From Paracoccaceae bacterium (GTDB taxonomy: Bacteria > Pseudomonadota > Alphaproteobacteria > Rhodobacterales > Rhodobacteraceae), in NCBI GenBank assembly GCA_014872875.1, contig WKFI01000007.1, positions 1-64,000 of the forward strand: DNA of 64,000 bases, written 5' to 3'. Position numbers and translations under genes: made by a program. Below are positions 35,054 through 42,819 of the stretch, piece after piece (positions within the stretch are counted from its first letter, which is position 1; every line of letters starts with the position of its first letter). The notes below the pieces were generated by a model. That model saw only the letters and a program-made list of their open reading frames with translations, made no database searches and was not told the DNA's origin.

Positions 35054-35652
35054 GTAAATCTTTCTTAGACAAATTTAGAAGGTATACATTTTTTTTAGTT
35101 TTCATTTTAGCTTGGAGTTTATTCAGCTTGCCTCCACTAGTTCACAATGAACCCGCAAACTTTCAGGCTGCGGGCTCTCTGATTGTGGTTGTGGCAATAT
35201 TGATGCTGTCTCGCGCCAGAGCTCAATATGAAAACACCTACAGAGACTGGATAAAGTCACGCTTTTCGGCTCGATTGTCGAAACTCGACGAGCAAGTGCG
35301 GGTGATTGAAGAACGAGCCAATTTCACTGCAAACCTCCATTCTCTGCAAATTGCGCAGATTAGCGATCAAATGAATTTTGATCACCCTTGGAGGGAAGTC
35401 AAAAAAGAAAAATGGGAAGAAATCGCTGAAAACCTAAATCTTCAGCTGGATAAAAACACTCCATTCCCAGATCTCCCAAGAAAAATATCGGAATCGGAAA
35501 ACATGGAGTTACAATTCAAGGATTTCGAAGGCGAATTCTTGCCTTGGATGACGAGAGTCTGGCGCTTGGAAGTCGTGCTGTTGATTTTAGGGACCTTACA
35601 GTGGGGTTACGGAGACCGGTTCGTTCGTTTTCTTTTTGTCCGGGTTTTCTAA
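35050..35652 (+). CDS. Low-GC membrane protein of unknown function, coupled to parE
   Basis: A 200-residue protein starting with TTG in a TTGA overlap with the parE stop; no ATG is available in frame before residue 50. Two N-terminal helices (FFLVFILAWSLFSLPPL, GSLIVVVAILML), a charged soluble middle rich in Lys/Glu with heptad-like stretches (residues about 60-150), and one C-terminal helix (VVLLILGTLQWGY). Base composition is strikingly AT-rich compared with neighbours (runs such as ACATTTTTTTTAG), pointing to recent transfer. I recognise no family. Its topology is similar to the protein at 36167. Confidence 0.75.
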   Translation: MSKSFLDKFRRYTFFLVFILAWSLFSLPPLVHNEPANFQAAGSLIVVVAILMLSRARAQYENTYRDWIKSRFSARLSKLDEQVRVIEERANFTANLHSLQIAQISDQMNFDHPWREVKKEKWEEIAENLNLQLDKNTPFPDLPRKISESENMELQFKDFEGEFLPWMTRVWRLEVVLLILGTLQWGYGDRFVRFLFVRVF

Positions 35653-36166
35653 CGACTGGATTTAGATGCCGCTCACAAATATGAATGCTAGCGCCTGACC
35701 TTGGGGAGGCGTGAATGCGCCTTCCCGGGGGGAAGGTCAGGCGCGGGCCGTCCCACTGCGTGAAACGCCCCAATGGTGCAAAACGGCGTCCGCGCGCCCT
35801 AGTTGACGTTTTCCCTAAACCCCCCGCAACGCACGCCCTCTTCTCCAAAGTTTTACGCATGCCATGCATTCTCACCTGCGTTGCAACACATGCCGGGCGT
35901 GGCACCCCGGCAACCTACTGGAGCCCGGGTTTCGCCCTTCACGGCGGGACCGCATGGAAGACCGGTTTTCGGCCCGGGGGTGACGTCCCGGCGATGATCC
36001 AGGATTGGCGGCGCCGCCCCTCTGACTGGCCTGAAGCGAAAACATACCAAGACACTGCACATCCCCCGCCGGACCGACACCGGACGGGGTCTTCCGGGCG
36101 TCCGGCACCCCCCACAATTTCGTGAAGCCGCTTGTGCGCCGGAACAGGACCCATACTCTCGGCCCC
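35653..36166. other. 514-base gene-free segment with strong stem-loops
   Basis: No convincing coding frame. The main structure is a 54-base hairpin (35691-35744): outer stem GCGCCTGACCTT with AAGGTCAGGCGC (12 bp, perfect), inner 9-bp stem GGGGAGGCG/CGCCTTCCC, six-base loop, and a G-rich bulge on the 3' side. Others: TGCCGGG/CCCGGCA (35891-35912), the palindrome GGCGGCGCCGCC (36007-36018), and GCCGGAC/GTCCGGC (36068-36106). It could be a non-coding RNA, a long structured leader of the next gene, or debris from an insertion. It does not match tmRNA, SRP RNA or RNase P hallmarks that I can recognise. Confidence 0.5.
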
Positions 36167-36910
36167 ATGAGTTTCATTGCCGACAACCAATTGATCCTGT
36201 TGATCCTGTCCTTTCTGCTGGGGCTCGCCGGGACCGCCATCCTGTTTCGCAAACCCGCAGGCCACCGGGCCTGGAAACTGGCCGATCTGGTCTGGGTTGT
36301 GCTGGGGGGCTTTGGCGCGCTGGTGGCGGTGCTGGCGGGGCTCTACAGCGCCGACAGTTCGCGGCTCGACCGGCAGATCGACGTGGCCTATGCCGCCACA
36401 AACGCCTTTGACCGCGACGCCGCCCGGTTCCGCCTGCGCTTCTGCGATCCGCCCCACGGGGCCGAAATCACGGTGCTGTGCGAAAAGGTTGAATTCCTGT
36501 CCGCCTCGACCGCACAGAATGCCGAACTGCCACTGTTCATCGCCGTCACGCAAGAGGTCGCGCCGTTGCAGGGGCTGACCTTTCTGTTTGGTGGAAGCCA
36601 GTCGGCCAGTGACATGGAACAGATGGTCAAGGACTTCGACCCCGGCCAGTTCCTGGTCTTCACCACGCTGGATACGCAGACCGAACAGGCGGTCGAGGAC
36701 CTGCGCCGCAAGGTGCCCGCCATCGCCGGGGATTACCTGATCCTGGCGCGGGCCTATGACGATCTGGTGGTACAGGTGGGCAAGCTGAAATCGGAATGGG
36801 AATACCTGCAGGCCAATGCCCATATCCTGATCCTGCAGGTGATCGCCCTTTGTCTGGTCAGTTTTGCCGCGCCCTTCCGACTGGGCAAATCACTGGTGGA
36901 ACTTCGCTAG
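36167..36910 (+). CDS. Membrane protein of unknown function
   Basis: A 247-residue protein: two N-terminal helices (LILLILSFLLGLAGTAILF; LVWVVLGGFGALVAVLAGLY), an extracytoplasmic or cytoplasmic domain with two cysteines (FCDPP, VLCEK), and a C-terminal helix (ILILQVIALCLVSFAAPF). No known domain recognised. GC content is like the host, unlike the gene at 35050 whose helix layout it shares. Convergent with the EamA transporter at 36950. The start at 36167 opens directly into the first helix; no good ribosome site is visible. Confidence 0.75.
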   Translation: MSFIADNQLILLILSFLLGLAGTAILFRKPAGHRAWKLADLVWVVLGGFGALVAVLAGLYSADSSRLDRQIDVAYAATNAFDRDAARFRLRFCDPPHGAEITVLCEKVEFLSASTAQNAELPLFIAVTQEVAPLQGLTFLFGGSQSASDMEQMVKDFDPGQFLVFTTLDTQTEQAVEDLRRKVPAIAGDYLILARAYDDLVVQVGKLKSEWEYLQANAHILILQVIALCLVSFAAPFRLGKSLVELR

Positions 36911-36949
36911 CCAAAGGGCCGGGAAAATGCGCCAACTTTCCCGCCTGTC

Positions 36950-37945
36950 TCATCGTTGTCGAAGGATGCCCAGCCCCTTGCGCCGCACCACCCGGCGACC
37001 CAGCACCGCTTCGCGGAACACGATCAACAGCCCGGCCCCGACAATCAGCACCAGCCCGACCCAGGTGGTCGCGCCGGGCAGCGACCCGAAGAACACCCAG
37101 CCCCACAGGATCGCCCAGGGCAGGTACGTGTACTCGAACGGCGTCACGACCGAGGCCTCGGCCAGCCGATAGGCCTGGCTCAGGGAAAAGAACCCGATGC
37201 CGGATATTCCGCCCAGGACCAGCAACAAAAGCCAGTCACGCGGCGCTGGCATGACCCAGCCACGGTACAGGAAATCAAGGCTGGGATGCGGTGATGCGGC
37301 CTCGAGATTGGAAAATACACTCCCCAGCGTGCCGCCCGCGAGGATAAAGAAAAACACCGTGAACACAGTCATCGACCCGCCATTGCTGCGGTGACCGATC
37401 TTGCGGGTCAGGATGATCGAGATCGCGTAGAACACCGCCGCCAGCAACGCCAATACCGCGGCCGGCTCGAACACGCCCGCACCCGGTTGCACGATGATCA
37501 CGACTCCGATCAGCCCCAACACCACCGCCAACCAGCGGAAGGCACCGATCCGTTCTCCCAGAAACAGCATCGCAAATATGGTGACAAAGATCGGGGTGGA
37601 AAAGGTGATGGCCGCGGTCTCTGCCAGGCCGATCGCAGCCAGCGCCATGTAATAGACCAGATAGGAACTGAACCCCGTTCCGGCCCGCGCCAGCTGCAGC
37701 CAGAACGACCCCAGTCGAAATTCCCGAATGCCACCTTCCAGCCAGACGAACCCCGCCACGATAGGCAGCGCAAAGACCCCGCGCCAGAACACGATCTGAT
37801 GCACCGCAAAGCCACCGCTCAGCGATTTGATGATCACGTCCTGCACCGGAAACAGGGTCGTCGCCAGCAACAGGAAAAGGATACCCTTCATCGGGTGGGA
37901 GGACTGTTCCGAGGACAGGCTCACAGAGGGATCGGTACTGGCCAT
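36950..37945 (-). CDS. EamA/DMT-family transporter
   Basis: A 331-residue permease with ten predicted helices in two EamA repeats: MKGILFLLLATTLFPVQDVIIKSL, LAETAAITFSTPIFVTIFAMLFLGERIG, and in the second half VVTPFEYTYLPWAILWGWVFFGSLP. The EEEE-free, S-adenosylmethionine/amino acid-exporter-like pattern is common in Roseobacters; substrate unknown. ATG 37945 is chosen; the frame extends to 37972 with a poorer start, and Met28 (start of the first helix) is also possible. Confidence 0.88.
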   Translation of the reverse strand: MASTDPSVSLSSEQSSHPMKGILFLLLATTLFPVQDVIIKSLSGGFAVHQIVFWRGVFALPIVAGFVWLEGGIREFRLGSFWLQLARAGTGFSSYLVYYMALAAIGLAETAAITFSTPIFVTIFAMLFLGERIGAFRWLAVVLGLIGVVIIVQPGAGVFEPAAVLALLAAVFYAISIILTRKIGHRSNGGSMTVFTVFFFILAGGTLGSVFSNLEAASPHPSLDFLYRGWVMPAPRDWLLLLVLGGISGIGFFSLSQAYRLAEASVVTPFEYTYLPWAILWGWVFFGSLPGATTWVGLVLIVGAGLLIVFREAVLGRRVVRRKGLGILRQR

Positions 37946-37976
37946 GACAAGTCTCGCGCGGTTTGAAAGCAAAGGA

Positions 37977-38192
37977 TCAATACGTGTTCAATCCGTTCAG
38001 CTTGCCCTGCTCCTTGGCTTGTGCAGGCGGGTCCGCGACAGGGTGGTCGTTTTCAAACTGTGCCTGCATCACAATTTCCCGCGCCGTATCTTGCGCCGCT
38101 TTACGAACAACCGGCAGAGGCCGCGTGAGCCTGTCATTGGATGTCGGGAAAACAGCACCCGCTTGGTCCCGGTGAATACAACCTTTTTCGTT
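37977..38192 (-). pseudogene. Start-less coding remnant (left of the lysine-rich ORF)
   Basis: A minus-strand frame of 71 codons between two stops reads like protein (RKAAQDTAREIVMQAQFEND, then HPVADPPAQAKEQGKLNGLN and TY) but has no start codon near its beginning; the first ATG (38069) would leave only 30 residues. Interpreted as the 3' part of a decayed gene. It ends 31 bases before the EamA start. I do not recognise the family. Confidence 0.35.
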
Positions 38193-38382
38193 TCACCCAG
38201 ATGGCTGGCGGGAAACAAGTTGACAGAACAGGCTGCAGGCTCTCCACTTGGTCAAGGATATCACGACTTGGCATTACCGGCCGGCGATCATCAGCCGGCC
38301 CAAACCCGTCTACGGGTCATTCACGCGCCTCAGGAGGGGCTTTTCAAGGCAAGTTTCAATTCAAGATCAGGAGGCATGGGTC
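38193..38382. other. Upstream region of the lysine-rich ORF with two hairpins
   Basis: Contains GGCCGGC/GCCGGCC (38279-38300, 8-base loop) and ACCCGT/ACGGGT (38304-38317, 2-base loop) about 70-100 bases before the next start. They may act as a leader structure or terminator; no T-run follows. Confidence 0.4.
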
Positions 38383-39159
38383 ATGGGAGCCATGAAGAAA
38401 AAGAATATCATCTTCGGCAGACTTCAATCGGTCAAACTTGGAGACCTGAAGAACATGGTCTCTATCAAGAACCTGATCAAAGCCAAATATCATGGCATTC
38501 CCGTTGATATCTCCTCGGCCAATGCGCTGCGGCAAAAGCTGCAGAAAAAATATGCCGACAACGAGGACGTGTTGAACACGGCCTATGTCAAGGTCGGCCT
38601 TGTCGGAAACACCCTTGTCTTTCGGGTCAAACACGAAGGCGACCCCAAATTCGAACGCAACGTGATCATGAACAAGGACATGAAGAAATCTCTGGAACGC
38701 TACGCCTACAAGAAAAGCGATGTGCGCCTGCATGATGCCTGGTTCAAATCAGCCCTGTCGGGCGGCCTGTTCAGCAAACAGAACTGGGTCAAGGATCTCA
38801 GAAAACTCCTGAAGACTGCCGAAAGCCAGAAACAACTTGTGAAATCCGTCAAACCCAAAGGGGACATGAACGAAGAAAAGAACCAAAAACTCTTCTATTC
38901 GACCAAGAGAAGGCATCTTTCCTCTCTAATGACGACCTATCAGGCGATTATGGAAGACGCCAATTTTGCCAGTGTCCATGTCCAGAAGGCGGAAAGGGAC
39001 ATGGGCATCAAGCTGCCCAATCTTCAGGCTCTGCTGGCAGACATGACCAAAAGGGCTCAGGTCAAAAGGGGTAAATGTGAAACTCTGGACGGTCTGTATG
39101 CAAGTCAGGAACCAGGGGTCGTGACCATGACCGACAAGGAATTCGACCGCGATTATTGA
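38383..39159 (+). CDS. Lysine-rich orphan protein of unknown function
   Basis: A 258-residue soluble protein with about 14 percent lysine (37 of 258), very unusual for a high-GC Roseobacter. No signal peptide or membrane helix. Segments such as KKKNIIFGRLQSVKLGDLKN and ERYAYKKSDVRLHDAWFKSAL suggest a basic, possibly nucleic-acid- or membrane-surface-binding protein, but no domain is recognised. GGAGG lies 8 bases before the ATG at 38383, so expression is plausible; an upstream in-frame ATG (38248) has no such site. Flanked on both sides by start-less minus-strand coding remnants, which suggests insertion. Confidence 0.75.
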   Translation: MGAMKKKNIIFGRLQSVKLGDLKNMVSIKNLIKAKYHGIPVDISSANALRQKLQKKYADNEDVLNTAYVKVGLVGNTLVFRVKHEGDPKFERNVIMNKDMKKSLERYAYKKSDVRLHDAWFKSALSGGLFSKQNWVKDLRKLLKTAESQKQLVKSVKPKGDMNEEKNQKLFYSTKRRHLSSLMTTYQAIMEDANFASVHVQKAERDMGIKLPNLQALLADMTKRAQVKRGKCETLDGLYASQEPGVVTMTDKEFDRDY

Positions 39160-39342
39160 CCTGTTGCAAAACGCCCTCCGGGGTTTGCCTGACGGAACTG
39201 GACCGGCTTGCACCCAGTCCAACGGTTCAGGCACACAAAACAGCTTTGCCAAATCGTCAAGAGCTGCCTGCCCCGACTCCATTTCCCGCTGTCGCTTGAA
39301 CCCGGAGATGCGCAGTTCTGGTGCCTCATCAACGGCGCTGAG
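39150..39342 (-). pseudogene. Start-less coding remnant (right of the lysine-rich ORF)
   Basis: Minus-strand frame after a TAA reads APELRISGFKRQREMESGQA, then ALDDLAKLFCVPEPLDWVQA and GPVPSGKPRRAF. It is protein-like with a balanced composition but has no start codon before an internal Met (39282), and it runs on antisense into the lysine-rich gene. With the remnant at 37977-38192 it could be the other half of a single interrupted gene. The limits are approximate. Confidence 0.3.
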
Positions 39343-39387
39343 TTATCGTAGGACTGCGACCATGCATGAAATTAGAAAGGAACCGCC

Positions 39388-39792
39388 ATGACGCCTGAAG
39401 ACCTGCACCAGATCCTGGAAAGCAAATTCGCCGATTGGGTGCGTGCCTTGGATCTGACCGTGACCGAAGCCTCTGAGCATGCGGTGGTGATCCGGATGCC
39501 TCTGGCTCCGCACTTGGCGCGAGTGGGCGGCATCGTTTCGGGCCAGGCATTGGCGGCTTTGGCCGATACCACGATGGTTCTGGCCGCGATCACCCATACC
39601 GGGCAGGTCAAACCTTTTGCCACCACCGATTTGCACACCCAGTTCCTGCGCCCCGGTGTCGGCACAGCCATCCTGTGCCGCGCCCAGATTGTGCGCGCAG
39701 GCAAGGCGTTGGTCTTTGCCCGTGCTGACATGACCGAAGAAGACAGTGGCAAGATCGTTTCCACCGCCACGGCCACGTTCTTTGCCCCCTGA
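39388..39792 (+). CDS. PaaI-family hotdog thioesterase
   Basis: A 134-residue single hotdog domain. The family pattern is visible: RMPLAPHLARVGGIVSGQALAALADTTMVLAA (with the conserved G-x-x-x-G then A-x-A-D), and THTGQVKPFATTDLHTQFLRPG. Likely hydrolyses an acyl-CoA such as a phenylacetyl- or hydroxyphenylacetyl-CoA; substrate not deducible. AAAGGA lies 6 bases before ATG 39388. Followed by a degenerate copy of the 3'-end repeat. Confidence 0.9.
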   Translation: MTPEDLHQILESKFADWVRALDLTVTEASEHAVVIRMPLAPHLARVGGIVSGQALAALADTTMVLAAITHTGQVKPFATTDLHTQFLRPGVGTAILCRAQIVRAGKALVFARADMTEEDSGKIVSTATATFFAP

Positions 39793-39866
39793 GCCTGGAT
39801 GGGGGCGCTGCCCCCGCCGCTGCAAGCCGCGGCTCCCCCGGAGTTTACTGGCAGAATGAAGACAGG
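39793..39866 (+). repeat. Dispersed 3'-end repeat, copy 6 (degenerate, after the thioesterase)
   Basis: Hairpin GGGGGC-GCT-GCCCCC and a C-rich block are present, but the 3' box has decayed to GGAGTTTACTGGCAGAATGAAGACAGG-like sequence (shifted and with substitutions). Same position and orientation relative to the gene as other copies. Confidence 0.6.
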
Positions 39867-39991
39867 ACCGATCTGCCCCAGCCCTCGGTTTCGACAGATC
39901 TGGTCGAGCATACGGAGGGGCCTGTTCAAATCTGCCCGTAGCCTCTGAAAACCAGTTCCCACTTTTCGCGTTGAGGACTAACGTAAGTCCC

Positions 39992-40672
39992 ATGTGGCTG
40001 CGTCTCTCCCTCATTTTTCTGCTTCTGGTCTCCTGTGGTCGCCCGCTGACCGAAACGGAAAGCGACTTCCTGGCCCGTATTCACGGCAGCGACCTGGATC
40101 TGGACCGGGTGCGCCTGGTCAAGGGCGCGCCGGTGGGCAGCGTCACCTTCAAACGCAAACCCCGTCCGCGCGTGACCTGCCGGGAACGTATCCTGCCACC
40201 GGTCAAGGAGGAAATCGTGACCGCTTCTCCCGCAGCGGTGGCGCTGTTCAACAAGGTCTATTTTACCACGGACTGGTATACCGACGATTACATGCCGGCC
40301 TATCCAGACAGACTGTACCTGATCGAAGCCATGTTGTTGGCGCACGAAGCCACACATGTCTGGCAATGGCAGAACCGCAAACGCACCGGTTACCACCCAC
40401 TGCTGGCGGCAGCCGAACATGGGCGCAGCGATGACCCGTACCTGTTTGACTTGGACGCAAACCCCGATTTCCTGAGCTATGGCTATGAACAGCAAGGTGC
40501 GATCGTCGAGGAATATGTCTGCTGCCGCGCCCTGGCGCCCGAGGCACCACGCACCAAACGCCTGCACAAGATGCTGAGCGGCGCCTTCCCGGTTTCCAAC
40601 TTGCCGCAAAGTCGGGAAAGCGGAGTTTACCTGCCTTGGAAAGACGCAGAACTGGACGGTATCTGCGACTGA
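39992..40672 (+). CDS. Lipoprotein with HEATH zinc-metallopeptidase-like motif
   Basis: A 226-residue predicted lipoprotein: signal MWLRLSLIFLLLVSC with lipobox LLVSC (lipidated Cys15). Residues 118-122 read HEATH within MLLAHEATHVWQWQ, the HExxH zinc-binding pattern. A second conserved-looking acidic patch (QQGAIVEEYVCCRAL) could supply the third ligand Glu. No Peptidase family can be named with confidence. Start at 39992 is fixed by the signal peptide. Stands alone between the thioesterase and the cytochrome operon. Confidence 0.82.
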   Translation: MWLRLSLIFLLLVSCGRPLTETESDFLARIHGSDLDLDRVRLVKGAPVGSVTFKRKPRPRVTCRERILPPVKEEIVTASPAAVALFNKVYFTTDWYTDDYMPAYPDRLYLIEAMLLAHEATHVWQWQNRKRTGYHPLLAAAEHGRSDDPYLFDLDANPDFLSYGYEQQGAIVEEYVCCRALAPEAPRTKRLHKMLSGAFPVSNLPQSRESGVYLPWKDAELDGICD

Positions 40673-40913
40673 AAGCAAGACTGTGCGCCCATTTTGTGCG
40701 GGGGCAGGCGCTACCCGAAACGTTGGGCGGGGCCCCTTTGATGTCAGGGGCGTGGCTCCACCGGGCCGCTGGACGAGTCACTCCAACTCTTCTCAAGGGA
40801 ATTGCAACCGGAAGGGCGCCCGCAACTTGCGCCGACCGGCCTTCCGGCTTTGCGCGTTCCGACAAAGGACAAGCGTACTTTTGCCAGAGGCCGTCAGCCG
40901 GACCTGACCCGTT
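40673..40913. other. Intergenic region after the metallopeptidase gene
   Basis: 241 bases with a GGGGCCCC-type inverted stretch near 40733 but no coding frame or clear terminator that I can support. Confidence 0.5.
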
Positions 40914-41330
40914 TTACCCCTCCAGCGGGCGTTGCACGCTTTCCAGATAGGCCAGAAGTGCCGCCAGAGGACGCGGGGTCGGCGTCAGGGTCCCGTCCAC
41001 ATCGACAGGCACCGTTTCGCCTGCGAAGAGAGCTCCGAATTCGGGCATGACCTGATCGGTCGAATGCCCCTGGCCGTAACCGTCGATCTTGGACAGGACC
41101 TCCGCCACCGGAAGCTCTCCGTCAGACCTTGCCGCGATCAGGGTCAGGTCAGGGGCGGTTTGCCCACCGATAAGCTCACCACCTTCGCCGCGCACGCCAT
41201 GACACGCCGCGCAATTGTCCAGAAAAACCCCTTCCCCTTCGCGCGGGCCGGGCATGGAGATGTCCGAAGTACAGGCCGCGATGAACGCAAGCAGTATCAG
41301 GCCGGTGGCACCTTTGACAAACCATGTCAT
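40914..41330 (-). CDS. Lipoprotein cytochrome c (third gene of operon)
   Basis: A 138-residue mono-haem cytochrome c with a lipoprotein signal (ILLAFIAAC, lipidated Cys20). Haem motif CAACH at residues 40-44; the axial Met is likely in QVMPEFGALFAG. Ends in a helix LAALLAYLESVQ. Its ATG overlaps the stop of the preceding cytochrome gene (41327-41330), so the two are translationally coupled. Shares the MPEFGAL stretch with the first cytochrome of the operon, indicating duplication. Probably membrane-anchored on the periplasmic side. Confidence 0.92.
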   Translation of the reverse strand: MTWFVKGATGLILLAFIAACTSDISMPGPREGEGVFLDNCAACHGVRGEGGELIGGQTAPDLTLIAARSDGELPVAEVLSKIDGYGQGHSTDQVMPEFGALFAGETVPVDVDGTLTPTPRPLAALLAYLESVQRPLEG

Positions 41331-41746
41331 TTCACCTGTACCCCGTTCAGATAGGCGACGATATCGACAATCGGCTGGCTGGTCAGGATCGGTTGGCCTG
41401 TCGGCGTTTTCAAGGCGATATCCCTACCCTCGAAGAACCGGCCATAGACCGGCATCGGACTGCCATGGCTGACCAGCGGGTCTCGCCCATCGATCCTTTG
41501 GATGACACGCACCAGCGGGAACACCCCATCATTTCCGATGGACAGCCGGGTCAGGTCGGTCGGCTTGATCACCAGAACCCCGGCCATCGGCCCGTGGCCG
41601 CTCGCCTCGATCCCGTGACAGGTGGCGCAATGCGTGCGGAAGGTTTCGGCCCCGCGCTCGGCGTCACCGGGCGTGTCCTGCGACAGGGCCGCAAGCGGGG
41701 AAAGGCCAAACGTGGCGGCGAAAAGGACAGTCCTGAGATATGTCAT
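41327..41746 (-). CDS. Periplasmic cytochrome c (second gene of operon)
   Basis: A 139-residue mono-haem cytochrome c with an ordinary signal peptide (cut near LAALS) rather than a lipobox. Haem motif CATCH (residues 40-44), Met ligand likely in SPMPVYGRFF. Ends with a helix SQPIVDIVAYLNGVQVK. GGAGAAG precedes ATG 41746; the longer frame to 41821 lacks a signal. It would be the soluble partner between two lipid-anchored cytochromes. Confidence 0.92.
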   Translation of the reverse strand: MTYLRTVLFAATFGLSPLAALSQDTPGDAERGAETFRTHCATCHGIEASGHGPMAGVLVIKPTDLTRLSIGNDGVFPLVRVIQRIDGRDPLVSHGSPMPVYGRFFEGRDIALKTPTGQPILTSQPIVDIVAYLNGVQVK

Positions 41747-41817
41747 GTTTCTTCTCCCTGGCGTGATCTGTATCGGTTTCATGAGCTGGGGTCTGGAGTG
41801 GAACGGAAACGGCGTGG

Positions 41818-42219
41818 TCACGGATCCTGCAAGGTCTGCAAATAGGCCGATAAATCCAGAAGCGCCTGAGGTGTCGGGATCTGTTGCCCCTGAGGCGAGG
41901 TCCAGACGCCTTTCGGACCGTCGATCAGGGCGCCAAATTCCGGCATCAGAGCTTCAGCGTTCTTGCCCTGGTAGCCGTGGATCGTGGCGATCACACGCTC
42001 TTCGGGATAGATCCCGTCATTGTCGGCACTCAGGAGGCGCAGATTGGCCGGAGGCACTGGCAAGTCCGCCACCAACGGCCCGTCCCCGGCCCCGGTCGGC
42101 CCATGACACGAAGCACAGTTCTGTCGATAAAGTGCCGCCCCACGTCCCTCGATGCTCTGGGAGCAAGCCACAAGGGTGGGGATCAGGGCGAGACCGGAAA
42201 GAAAGAGAGCAATTCGCAT
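41818..42219 (-). CDS. Lipoprotein cytochrome c (first gene of operon)
   Basis: A 133-residue mono-haem cytochrome c. Lipoprotein signal IPTLVAC (lipidated Cys19), haem motif CASCH (35-39), Met ligand in LMPEFGALIDG (Met92). ATG 42219 begins the signal; an in-frame upstream Met (42285) would precede it with a non-signal stretch. It is the first gene of a three-cytochrome unit; an FNR-type box lies about 70 bases upstream, suggesting oxygen-dependent expression. Confidence 0.92.
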   Translation of the reverse strand: MRIALFLSGLALIPTLVACSQSIEGRGAALYRQNCASCHGPTGAGDGPLVADLPVPPANLRLLSADNDGIYPEERVIATIHGYQGKNAEALMPEFGALIDGPKGVWTSPQGQQIPTPQALLDLSAYLQTLQDP

Positions 42220-42284
42220 CGTTTGCGGGTAATCCTGTCGCGTGTTCCGTCTGTTCAGACTTGTCGCTGCCCACAGTAACGGCA

Positions 42285-42298
42285 ATGATCCAGATCAA
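42285..42298 (-). promoter_or_regulatory. FNR/Crp-type box upstream of the cytochrome operon
   Basis: On the minus strand TTGAT-CTGG-ATCAT matches the FNR/FnrL consensus TTGAT-N4-ATCAA at 9 of 10 fixed positions. Its centre is about 72 bases before the ATG of the first cytochrome gene, and it also lies in the promoter region of the divergent transporter at 42385. Confidence 0.65.
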
Positions 42299-42384
42299 TG
42301 CAGCCCATGGGCGAAATTCTTGGCTCTGTTGCTTTTTTTACACCCAACCTGGCCCAGCGGCGGCCCCATTGCGGAACCTGACAC

Positions 42385-42819
42385 ATGACCCACTACGCCC
42401 TTCTCATGCTGGCGGCCGGAATCGGCATCCCCATCCTTGCCGCGCTGAACGCAGCCCTGGGCCGGATCATTGGATCTCCCGTGGCGGCCGGGGTGATCCT
42501 GTTTGCGGTAGCCTTCTGCGCGGCGGCACTTCTGATGCTTTTCACTGGACCACAAGCGGTCACAAAGGCCGGAGGCGCCCCGAAACACCTTTTCCTGGCC
42601 GGGCTCCTGGTGGCTTTCTACGTGCTCTCGATCACCCATGTGGCGCCGCATTTCGGAATAGGCAACGCCGTGTTCTTTGTGCTGCTGGGACAGTTGATCA
42701 GCGCCGCTGCGATTGATCATTTCGGCCTCTTCGGCGCCCAGGTCAGCCCATTGACCTGGGTCCGGGCCGGAGGCATCGCCCTGATGGCAGCGGGCGTCGG
42801 GGTGACACAGTTGGCATGA
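42385..42819 (+). CDS. YdcZ/DUF606-type DMT membrane protein
   Basis: A 144-residue protein with five predicted helices. The motif GQLISAAAIDHFGLFG is the family signature (GQxxxxxxIDHFG). Members are small paired or single transporters of unknown substrate. The stop overlaps the start of the sulfotransferase gene (ATGA, 42816-42819), so the two are coupled. Confidence 0.9.
   Translation: MTHYALLMLAAGIGIPILAALNAALGRIIGSPVAAGVILFAVAFCAAALLMLFTGPQAVTKAGGAPKHLFLAGLLVAFYVLSITHVAPHFGIGNAVFFVLLGQLISAAAIDHFGLFGAQVSPLTWVRAGGIALMAAGVGVTQLA

Noticed and set aside
36007-36018. 12-base palindrome GGCGGCGCCGCC
   Set aside because: In a 60 percent GC genome such a palindrome is not rare; kept only as part of the structured segment.
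35853-36252. Minus-strand frames in the 35.7-36.2 kb segment
   Set aside because: Arg/Pro/Gly-rich translations without pattern; not supported as genes.
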